From: Acanthaster planci
Lineage: Eukaryota > Echinodermata > Asteroidea > Valvatida > Acanthasteridae
NCBI RefSeq assembly: GCF_001949145.1
Contig: NW_019091571.1
Span: forward strand, 145,416 to 209,415
Reading direction: 5' to 3'
Length of the DNA: 64,000 bases
Shown: piece after piece, positions 42,901 to 54,900 of the stretch
Layout of the letters: every line of letters begins with the position of its first letter
How positions within the stretch are numbered: position 1 is the first letter of the stretch
Position numbers and translations under genes: made by a program
Notes under the pieces: generated by a model
The model's database searches: none
What the model saw: the letters and a program-made list of their open reading frames with translations, nothing else
What the model was told of the DNA's origin: nothing

Positions 42901-45900
42901 TAGATGACCTCGATCAGACTAGGAAGAGCCACACACTTCTGCCAAGAAGGAAATATTCACGTCCCACCGCAGTCTGAATTTCATCATTTGACACGATCAG
43001 CTTGTAAGCAAGGAGTGTGAGTTGATTGCAGCTGAAAAGATGTATGAAGTCTCCGCGCAATTCACTTCCTCTGTCATGCTTGGATGATAAGAATGCTGGC
43101 TCTGGCATACACAGTACTGTAATTTTCCAAGAGGCTTTTCAAATTATACATTGGCGGAAATTGTTAACTATTACCAAAACGGTCTTTGTATCCTGCACAC
43201 GCTCTACTGTAACAAACAAATTGAAGTACATGTACACCAGTACCTCCACAGGCTACTTTTATCTGGCCTGTGGCTTGATAGAAGTTGATGCATTATGGGA
43301 ACAATTACATTAACAGAATTCATTTTGCAATTTGTTGAGGAAAACACTTCAGTGAAGGAAAAAGCATCTTCTCTAGAGCTGAGGTGAACTTGTTTGATGT
43401 CTGTCTTCACGAAGTGCTTAATTCGGAACACTTTTAAGTCAAAAATAAAAACGCTTTAAATATTAACTGCCATTTTTTTCCACAATTGCTATTTTCATGA
43501 GCAATTACACTTTTCCCCCATTGTCATCAGGGCATTTAGGGAATTTGTTATTTAAATAACTGGAAATTTGACTATACATGTATCTGACCATCAAAAGGAA
43601 GGCAAAATACAATTCAAATACAGAGTTGTTTGAATTGGCTCATTCTCCCCTTCCCTCAGAAAAAAAATCTGTCGCCTCTCAGCCACCCCTAGTCCCTATT
43701 GAAAATTTGGAAGAAACAAAGAAAATAATAGAATTATAAAAGAAAAACAGATACTTGGCAACTCTTCACAGATTTTGTGTACATTTAGCCTATCAGCCCT
43801 GTGGGATGTTGTGTTGTGAAGAAACAGCGCCCTCTCTTGTTTGCAACGAAGTGACAGCAGTGTGCCACACTTTCAACATCCGTCTTCAAGGTGCTCCACA
43901 AAAACTGCATCACCAGAAATCACATCAATTCCACAATGTTATGGTCTAACCCTGGGAAGCAGTGCACAGTAAAAGATAACCTAAGGTTGATACTGCATAG
44001 CTTTATAATGAAAAGACAGCATAGCGAAGATTCAGTTTTTCAGTAGTTAGAACACTTCCGACCAACGAGGCTCTTTTCAACTGACGAGGGGGTGCTTCTG
44101 CTCAAGGCAGATAGTATATACATGTACCAGAGTTTCAAAGTTCATCCAAGGAATGGTTGAGTGGAAATTACACAAGAAAGGAGGACTGGCAGCAAGCTGG
44201 CTTGAGGACATCAAGATGATTACTGGCCTGACCATCACAGAGGCCACTAGAGCAGCTGTTGGCTACATTCAATGGCATTCTCTCGTCCAAACTATTTTTG
44301 CATATAATACGTGCATGCCATATAGCAAGAGAGAGTTTTACAGAGAAAGGATGGTACTCGTCCAGCAGCAGAGGCTATTATTTCGGATGAAAATTTTATT
44401 TTTTTTAAATAAAGCATAATAATGATAATAATTACAACATTTGTAATACGCTTTTCATTACGTTTCAAAGCGCCATTATTATCCCTGCACATTGGGCTCA
44501 CACATCCGCGAACATTCCTGAAACCATCTCAGCTCCCTGGGGAGTATACTAGCCCGGTGCTGCCATGTCAGCGCAAATGGCTAAACATAACCGTGTCTAC
44601 CCTCACAGGTAATCATTTACTCCTGGGTGGAGAGAGGCACATAGGGGTAAAGTGACTTGCCCAAGATCACAACATGCTGCCACCAGCTGGATTCGAACCC
44701 CTGACCCTATGATCAGAAGTTACAAACCTTAACCACTAGGCCACATGCCTCCCGACATGACATAGAAGCCAACGTTTTATACGTGTACAACCAAACACCC
44801 CAGATACTGATTCCAAAAACGCTGCAGAGCACATCAATGAATGAAGTCATATTTGCTACCATGACAGGCAGTGCACAGCAATCAAGTTTAAGTTCAACAC
44901 ATACATGTACAAGTAGGAAACCAGACTTTGTGGGTGCAAAACAAACTACCTAAAGCAGTCAAAGTGCTTGATGTTTGAACCGTAACCCCTGTGCCCGTTG
45001 ACTGCAGACAGCAAGATCATGTTTACACATCCCCTCTGGTCTGGTGCAAGGGGATAGGAGGGAGAATTTGCCTACACGTACAACAGTGAACCAAATACAA
45101 TCAACACATCTACAGAATAAACTGCCCTCGAGGTTGGCAGAGTTCTTCTGCGGTTATGATAAACATTAATCAGTACAGTGGCACTGGTTTCAGCAATCTA
45201 CCATGTCATTCCGGTAACCCTATACAAAGTTCGTCAGAACTTTGTAACATTACTAACAAAGTTCAGATCAGAACGCAGACTGATTATCTTTCACACGAAA
45301 ACTGCACCACAGCTGAGAATGTATAATGAATTTGGAGTTAGCTTCCGTTACTACCAAGTAAACTGGGACTTGCTGCAATAACTCAAGCAGATGGGGCAAC
45401 CGGTGCGACGTTGATTACATCCATGTGCATTTCTCAGATGTGTCACGGACCTCTCTCATTGGTCGTTTTTTCCTTTGTCATCATCATTTGCACGGGATAT
45501 TGCCCTGAGAAGAATGTGCTCCCCACAAATCACATACATCAGTAACATCTGTAGTCATCATGTCGACATCACAGACGGCCTGGTGTGCTTCTTGCTGTTT
45601 TTACGAGAAATGCCTACAGTTCAGTATGTTGCACCAAATGTCTTCGCATTTGGCTCTTGGCATTCTAAAGAGCACACATTGCCTCCTTAGTAGCTGTTAC
45701 AAGTTTTTCGTCGGGTTCTCCGCTGCCAATTTCTTTTTAAAGGCCAAGTAATAAATTCATAGTTGAACTTTTGATACATTGTGATAGACTCATAGTCGGG
45801 ACAAGTGTAAACATACATGTGAATTTATGACGTCGCAACAAATATATGTACTGCAATTTACAACATGTTGACCATATTTTCATCTCCGGGTGAATATCCT

Positions 45901-48900
45901 GCGATGTTGGGTCTGTCTAACATCCAAATTCCTGTGAAGTATGGACCAACCTTTACAATGCATCATTGTTTCACATCTTAGAAACATTCATTTACCTGTG
46001 GATCCTGTTGTCTGGCCTTCCTAACTTGAGCACATCTGTTATCGTGGCGGGTGAAAGTGAACATCACTTTGCCAAGCATGTAAAAATTAACGTGCATGTG
46101 AAAACCGGTTAATACATGACTGATACTATTTCAATTTTCAATGCACATGTGCCAGGTTTAGACATTTAAGAAGCAATATCAGGTGAAAAAACATGTCTAC
46201 ATCAGCAGTACGGTTCAAACCAGTTTATCATGCCAGACCACAGCCAGGATTTCATTATCCTCTAAAAAGGAGACAGTCATTATAATCCAAACACACCGGG
46301 AGAAAACCAAAAAATAAGCCCCACTGAGCCCACAAAAAAGAAAAGGAAAAGTACCCTCAAATTTTGTTTCGGCACTTTCTCCGAAAATGAAACACTTTGC
46401 TAGTTCAGCACTGGAAAAATGCCTGCTGTGCATGCTATTGCAATGAACCGGATCCCAAGAAAAGCCTGCATCCAAGGAATATAACATTGCAATCTTGGAA
46501 ACAGACTATTTATGGTTTGCTGGAATTGTCAGCTGGATATTTTTGGCGCTGGAGTCTCCCTGTTTAGTCTCAGTACTAAGATGTATGCATTGTGATAAGC
46601 TATTAATAGAAAATTCTAAAGATTACAGTCCAAAAAACAGACATAACAGAAAGCCGACATGAGTCAATTCCCCCCCACACACAAGTGTGTATTTGCCTGC
46701 AACTGGGGACCCCCTATTGTTCCTCTTTTGTTTGTACTTTAACCTTTTTAGAAGACCACCCATATGTTTTGTACTCAGTTGTCAATCGGGGACCCTCTGT
46801 CAATCGGGGACCTTATTGTCCTCTATTGCTCAGGGCTCCCAGTTGAATGCAGAAACAAACTCACACACCCACGCACACATCATTAGGTTTAAAGAGTGGC
46901 TGACAAGAATTTTCACAGTTTCAGCTCAGTAGAGTTTGAATTTTGTATGCAGTTGGCCTATAACTTGATTGCATTTTTTGAAATTGTACCTTGTTAGGCA
47001 AGATAACACACTCTCTTAATTGAGTCAATGCCATTTCAATACGCTGCTTTCATCAGGTCTTTGTTAAATGTTAACAAATTTTTCATAGAACTGTGGCTAC
47101 AGATCAAGGATTTGATTGGTATCCTTTTATCCTTGACTTTATTGACTGATGGAGCAGTTCCGTGTATTACTATCAAAACGCTGACATTTTTCGTGCAGCT
47201 GCTGATGAATGAATTCATGAAGTAAGGTTAAGCATAACATTTGAACGCAGGCTTGCTGAAAACGGAACTTCTGATGAGTATTGGTAACCATGCAGATGTT
47301 TTCCAACAACTGCTGTGTTGCTCGGTGATTTGCAATCCAATCTCCCATGATCACATCCTATTCCTGACCTCAATTCTAAATGACCCTCATAAATTTGGCT
47401 GGCACCAAGTTACTCCTGCATTCAAGGGACTTATCAAGAGTGGAATGATGATGTGATAGTGGCATACCAGGAAGGAAACCAGTTGACTACCATTCAAATC
47501 CACATCTGCTTACTATTGCTTGGTGCTTTCAATACACAAACATGCACTTTTTCAACTCATTGGTCAACCTGGTGATTTATCTCACCAGAGAATTTCTTTA
47601 AATTTTTTCTCCTGCATGAGGATGTTTTGGCTCGAGATATTTCTCAAATCCTCCAAGATCAATGAGTGATCCATTCTTTTTGTCCATATACAGCTACTGG
47701 CTTACATTGGGTAATCTGAATCAAATGCTGAAAGCACCAGAAAATGTAAAAGTTGAGAAGAATTCCATTTAGCAGAACCACAGGGGCACCCAAGACCAAT
47801 TTCATGGGCACACATTTTCAAGTCATTTCACTGTGTGCATAAAATACAGCATTTTGTTTGTAATTAATCTCATATTTGCTCTGAGAATGTTTTTCACCTA
47901 TAAACATGTAGGTTTACTTTTGGGTAAAAAAAAACGATTCTCCATATCCATTTAGAAATTGCAATACGTTGTACAAAAAACCCTGCAAAGTACAACAGGA
48001 TTAATATGGCTCATGAAACCGATGAAGCCGATCAAATACATATTAAAATTCTCCCAATACAGGCACATTCTATCACACACTCTTATCTCGGTACCTCCTT
48101 TCATCTGACAATTACAGTACACATGTTCCCCAACGGCCATTAAACCCTGCCAGTTGTCCATTACTGTCACCAGCCTAGCTCTAACAGTCCAATCACATGA
48201 CAGCATTAGATTAGATTACTCTCTATATGGCAGCGGTTATTCAGGTTTGTGCCTCTTGTCAAGTTGGGTACCCTGAGCTGTGCAACATCCTGGAGATTTC
48301 TGGGAAATGAATTTATTTTGACAAATGAAACTTTCACTATCTGTGTTTTAGGGAGCATTCAGGAAAACAACATCTGTCCACCTCTGACTTTTTGGTATAC
48401 GTTTTTCTGATTGTCTTTTGTTTTACCTTTAGCAGAACAAAAATTGATTTCATCTGAAGGAAATGGGTAATTCCATAAATTTGGGACCCAACTTGTGACA
48501 TTTTTGGTGTCCTCTTCACGCATGAAACCAATCAGTTTGTTGGCACCTTATACTGTAACAACTCAATGAAATATTTCGTCCAGTTAACAGTATATTAGGC
48601 AGCACACAAGCTTGTCATTTTTACCACTTTCCTTTTTCCAAGTGTCTTTCTGTTGTAGTGTCAACCGATCTTCAAAATTTGTTTCATGTGTTAGGAGAAC
48701 ACCAAAAACGTCACATATTGGGTCCCATATTTATGGAATCCCCTAAATACAACCACAGACTGCCCTCCTAAAATTCTTGTCCGTTGCCATTGTTTGGTTT
48801 GTTTGTTGATGGGGTGTTTGTTGGCTTGTTTGTTGGGTTATTTTTTTTTTCTCTTAGACCAATTTTTGATTACCAACACCTCCAACACTTGGCTTTACCA

Positions 48901-51900
48901 CGATTCTGCAGAGATTATACATACAAACCCTGAGACAGTATCATGAATATATCATGATTCTTTTACACTGAGAATGCGCTTACAGAGCCTGGCATTGACT
49001 GTCAAAGTTCAGGGGAGGCTCCTGGTTAAATGTCCATAGGGGGGGAGAAAAGGTAGAGTTGACCAGTTTCTTTGTTAGTGCAATCTGTAAGATCTGTTCG
49101 TTTGTTTTTTTTCATTTCTATGTTTATTAATAGTTCTGTGCCGGAAGAAAGCTTTGTATGCAGTTACAATAAATCAATTCAAAATTGACTCAGATACAAC
49201 CCTGCCCTTGGCAAAGTCCCACCAGCTGCCATCCCCTTCCTGTGCCCACACCTGCCAAGGAAATGCACACACTCTGATCTCTGCAATTCTCCTGAATAGA
49301 TAGCTTGTGTACCCATTGTTGCACACAAACAAGTCCTCTGTGACTCCATTTTTCAAAGAGGACTGCCACCTGTTTCGGCCCACCAGTCGTGTGTGTATTT
49401 TTCCGCATTTTTCACAAAGTATCGAATAATAAAAATAATTCCTGGGTTTAAGGTATTTTGTACAGAAACACTCCTTGTGTAAGTATAACAAAAGCGGCCA
49501 ACAAGTACAAGCCCGTAATAGTTATGATATGCCAGCCAATAGTAACTTAGATCTGACGTCCCTCGATCAGTGTTCCCTACGTTTATTCATTCAAGTACGA
49601 CCGCATTTGATTCGACACTCATGTGATTCCTCACACTCACTCACGCCTGGCCCAGGTAACTGAATCAAGCTGGTTACTTGGGGAGATATCCCACAACACA
49701 ACAATGTAAATCTTAAGTCACATGACGTGATGGAAAGTTTAATTGTTGTAAAAAATTCAGAAAAAACTGTTGCATGTAGAAATGACAAAGGCAAGAAATC
49801 TGCGTGTGGATGTCCATTACTTTTGACAGGTCATTTAATTTGGTAAATTTAATTGCTACATGACCTTTTGACCCATTTTGGGCAACTTGAGTAACCCGGG
49901 ATCGCTCATTTACAACCTTCTATCTACACCTGTGACAAAAGCAAGGGTTAGCGTGAGGGAAGTATTTGAATGAACAGTACAAGATCAGTGTTCAAACATT
50001 CTGGAGGACTGAGATCAACTGAACAACAGAGGGCAGCAAACAGAAAGAAATGCCACGCAAAGTTGCTTCTAGCATTTTCCCATGTGTTTTTCTACTTGCA
50101 TTTTTAAAAATCCAGTTGGTGTTTCTAATACGTATACATGAACCAACACCTGTGGTGAAATTTATGGAGGGGGCAAAGGGCACCTGGGAATCCATGCATT
50201 TTTGTCAAGGGTATAATTAAAGCAAATGAAGTTTGGCTGGTCTACATATGCGGTTTATTTAAAGGTGCCAAAAGGGGAAAGGAGTACCCAGGGAAGCAGA
50301 CATCTGATGGAGGAGTGGAACATCTCCATGTCTCCCCAACCACTGATACCAACTGACTCTCGTAAATACCATTCCGATAGATTCCAACTTGACTGGAAAA
50401 CAGAAAGACTTGAAGAGAAATACAGGAAAGCACTAGTCGCCTACAGCAAATGAGATTCATGGACAATAAGAGAGTGATATTCATGCCACAATGGCATTGG
50501 AAATGTGAAGGTCCTTCCACTGCAGGGGAAACCCTCAATTACACTGAGCAGTCAGTGTGAAAGTACTGGGGACATATAAAGGGATTGATTCTTGGAAAGT
50601 TAAAGGTCTCCGCTGGATTCCATGAACAGGTGTTGTGCACAGTTCTGCATTCGATAACTTGAAGTCAGTCAGAGTTATAAGCCGTAAAAGGTTAACAGAT
50701 TCAGTTTAGTAATTGGCATTACAAACCTGGAATCAATAAATAAAAATATTCTGAAATCAGTATGTACTCTTTTACTATTTCTTCTCTAAACATTAATGAT
50801 AAAAACCAAATTCTTCTTCATATTCATGTGAATATTGAAATACCTAACACTTAAGTTTCACTACTTGGTGTAAAGAAACGTGGAGCCTACTCTAACATGA
50901 GCATGACGGTTATAAGACGCATTACTGATGATACATCTCTCCACATAAATCACCCTCAAGCTCAAAGGGAAAAAGAGAAAAAAGGATTCGTGGCTCAGAT
51001 CGGTAGGTGACAAAGCTGACGCCCGTTTGGAAGACAAATGTTCTTCTCCTGACCTTGAATTGGCTAACTCATTACTAAGCTAATTCGTCTGGCGAGGGTG
51101 AGACAAGATTTTTTTTTCTTCCAAAGCGATCATCTTTCACTGACTGACATTTCTGCACACTTACAGAGATGCTGTATGTTTGGATGCATCAATATTGCTG
51201 TGCCAATTATAGATGGACATTCCCCGGGTGATGGTGAACTTAAAGAGAAATCTGGAAATTTCTCCGTTGGATTGCTGAACTAGTTCATTTTAAAGTCCTG
51301 TCCTAGAGACTGTTAACCCTTGTTAATTTTAGTATGACTGGTAAGACTATAGTAGCTGTGTTCACAATAAGCTGGGATAATTATGATGATGTTGTCACAC
51401 ACACACATACATATGTTGACTAAATTCATGGCATGTCCATGACAAAGAAAGCCACAGACATCAACCCCATAAATGTTAAGGACGGTAACATTGCAAAAAA
51501 ACATGTTCCCCGGTGTGACATGACGAGAAATTCTGGGAAAAACTGTACCGCAAAAACAGCTGTGAGTCCATGCTTTTTAAGTTACCTGATGAGTACATGT
51601 AGGTATGCATTTATACACGTACACACCACAGTGAAATAGGTCTAGTCTGGGCATAACCCATCCCCTGATTGGTGATCAAAAATTCATGGAAGCACATTTC
51701 TGATGCAAGCACCCCTTCGGTTATTTCTCACTCTGAAATAAAACGAATTACCGTTCAGTACATTACTATCTCTTCTTCTCTTTTACATTATAAGGAATGT
51801 AAACTTCCAACAGAGATATCACTGTTTCTTTTTGTCTCTGTCAGGCAGACATTTACTTTAACATTCCAGGGTACTACATTCTAAGCATCTGCAATTTCCC

Positions 51901-54900
51901 ATGTATTTGGCAGCTGATCTTGTAAGTGGGCATGGTTTATGGTGCAGTGATCTCATATGTACTGACTCGATTGCATGCATGCCGGCTGGTAAACCTCACA
52001 AATACGGGACTTTCAAAACCTTGTCTATAAGAATCTGGCTTCAGACTAGAGTTGTAATGACTCAACTCGAGTCAGGCCCAAGTCCCATTTTTTGGTGACT
52101 CGACTCAAGTCCGGACAGGTAAAGGACTCGACTCGAGTCACGGCTGGGCAAATGACTTGACTCAAGTCCCTCATCAGAAGACCGGACTCAAATGAAAGTT
52201 AATAAAACTCAAGTCCAAAAAATAAGAGCAAACTTCTCAGCCAGAAAATATTTGCAATGACTTACTTATAATGTTTATGTTATGTGTTATCATCAAGAGT
52301 TAGATATGATGTGGCCACATGTGGAAATCCGGAGGTAAATTTAAAAAAGCCACAAATGACTTTCTATATTATTTTTATTTATCATACTGTGTTCAAATAT
52401 TGGTGACTCAAATTGACTCAATCTAAATACTTGACTGAACTTTTTTGCCTGTCCAAACTCAAGCTCTAAATTACGGTGACTCGACTTGAGTCATAAACAT
52501 TGGTGACTCATTACAACTTTACTATGAATTTAGTTCCTTCACAGGACATTCTCAAATTCAATGAAGCTGCATTTCCTCCAGCAGAAATATTCTATACAGG
52601 GCCACAGTTCTGAATTTCTTCATTTGATTAAAATAAACAATTGAAAAATGAATGTCAAACTTGGGATGAAGCTAAGACGAAAATGAAGCAGAAATTCTTG
52701 CAAAGCGGCCTCCAACACTTACCTGACTTTGCTCAATGTGCTTCTTGACCTCCTCCAGCGACATGTACCTCTGACCTGGCATGTGAACTCTAACCTGACT
52801 GGGGTCATTGTTTGCGATGGACATGCTATGGCCCGTAGGCAACAAGGCTGTGAAGCTGCATATAAGCTGTGTGTGACCAGTGAAGAGGGTACCGACATGA
52901 AGCATCAATTCAGCAGTGCTGAGTCTATAGTAAGAAAAATAAAGGCAGGTTCTGTTTACACACAGACATAAATTCACTGACCATTTTTTTACGGGGATGA
53001 TTAAAGGCACTTCTACACATTTATGGTGCAGGATTTTTGTACCTGGACCAAGGCTGTGACAGAGAAATGAACAAGAATTCAAGGCAGCTCACTTTTGTTT
53101 TGGATTTTGTTTTATTCACATTCCCACTAATTACCCCATTATGAACAGTGCCGTGGCAGAATGTGAAAATTAAATATTCAAACCCCTGAAAGACTCAGTG
53201 TATCATTTGCGTCTAATCCATCCCGAGAGGGAAAAAGAGAAAGCACATATTTCCTAGCAACGAAGGCTCCTTTGGTGGGAACCGCACTTCGCTGGTGAAT
53301 GCTCCCTTACAACATGGCTCTTCTCAAACAATGAGGGGGTACTTGTGCTCAAGGTGCATACCCCAATAACAAAAGGGCACTAAACATAACATATGGCAAA
53401 ACCTTAATCTGGTTATACTGTTTTGAAGAATGAGAAATGCTCTAAAATAATGAATTAAAAATTAGAAAACCTAGATTTTTTACTATTGCACTTCTGGAGG
53501 ACAGAAAAATCAACAGATTACCCCACTAATCTTAAAAAAACACAACCAAAAGAGCTGAAGATAAGAAATTTCAGTTATGTCACTTACTGACTGTCCCTGT
53601 ATTTGGTGAGAGTGTTCTTGAATTCTTGATGGACACCATCTTGACCTGCAAACTCTGTGGTGAGACTCTTGACGTAACGGCAAGCTTTCTCGTTCACCTT
53701 ATCCTGTTGCTGTCCCTTTACCACGGCAACTGGTGTGGCACTGCCACTCTTGAAAAAAAAAGGAGAAAAATTACATTTAAATACCATTTTGTTCCACAGC
53801 GGTACGTTCCAGAATTCCTGAATGCTGATTTGTGTCAGAAATCAGCTTAGCTAGTACAAGGCTTGAAGTAAATTTTTCAAATGTCCTGAAACTCTACAAG
53901 AGGTAGTATTTTTGTATTTTTTTTTCAAAAATTCCCTTCTGTGGAAATTATACTTNGGGCATGTACATGTAAATGCTAACAACTGTACATATAACAAATT
54001 ACACAAATTACATGACAAAATTATACACAGAGTGTGACCTATATAGTCCCTCCATGGATCTATTTTTGCAAACAAGGCATACTGCATACTTGTCTGGCAG
54101 TCCTTGGTATTGGTGTGAGGGGGGCCTTAGCGTTCCTGTTGGTCTCGCAGGGTGACTCCAGCATGATGGTGACAGGACCATCGTTCTGAATGTGGACTTG
54201 CATATAGGCACCAAACTTGCCATCTGTTGATTCAAACAACAGGTTGCAACACTGACTAAGAATTGATTCAATAGAAGTCGATGTTTACCAAAGCATCGCA
54301 ACAACTTCTGCCAGCAGTACATGTATTCCACTGACAAGACAACTGCTCTACCCACCAGCCAACTGGTCAACCTGTAGGCCAACTATCTAACCTGCACCCC
54401 AGTTGGCCAGCTTGCAACCTAATCAGCCCATCTGGGAGTCGACTAGCCGACCTGGCCACCTGAGCATCCTGCTCAGCAATTAGCCAACCTTCAAGCCAAT
54501 TAAGCCGGTCAACGTAGTTAGCTACTAATCCTCCAAGCCAACTGGCCAACCATCAAACTAAACAGCCTTCTGAAGTATCAATCAGCCGGCTGGTAAACCC
54601 TCAAGCAGTCAGCCTGTCATGCCCAACAGCACATCAACCAGTCAGTAAGCCATTCACTCAAACAGTCTGCCAGACGAGTCAACCAACGAATCAGCCTGCC
54701 ATCCCCATGGATTAATCCACCCAACCATGCCACCTGACAAGCTTTAAGCTACAAACAAAGTTCAGACAACGACATCATTTACCTTTGATTTGTTCTGGCT
54801 TGTAATCTTTGCGTAGAATGTCTAGAAATTCCTGGTAGAACTGCTGCGACTGATCCCCAGCCATAGCCGAGTGGAAATCAGGTTTGTTGCCCTTCAGTAT

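Larger units (their letters stand above)
40830..52722. other. Putative long intron, part 2
   Basis: Non-coding except for elements listed separately (MITEs at 42484, 48465 and 52050, SINE at 44405). A minus-strand frame at 49190-49300 reading WAQEGDGSWWDFAKG looks protein-like but has no certain splice sites. Confidence 0.45.

Noticed and set aside
44680-44757. tRNA gene
   Set aside because: Continues directly into a CORE-like SINE body and lacks a paired acceptor stem.
49190-49491. Minus-strand frame with WAQEGDGSWWDFAKG
   Set aside because: Protein-like, but no defined start or convincing acceptor/donor pair in phase; no family recognised.
54008-54382. 124-codon minus-strand frame over exon 5
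   Set aside because: Wrong frame of the real DTD1 exon; the homologous frame gives NDGPVT.
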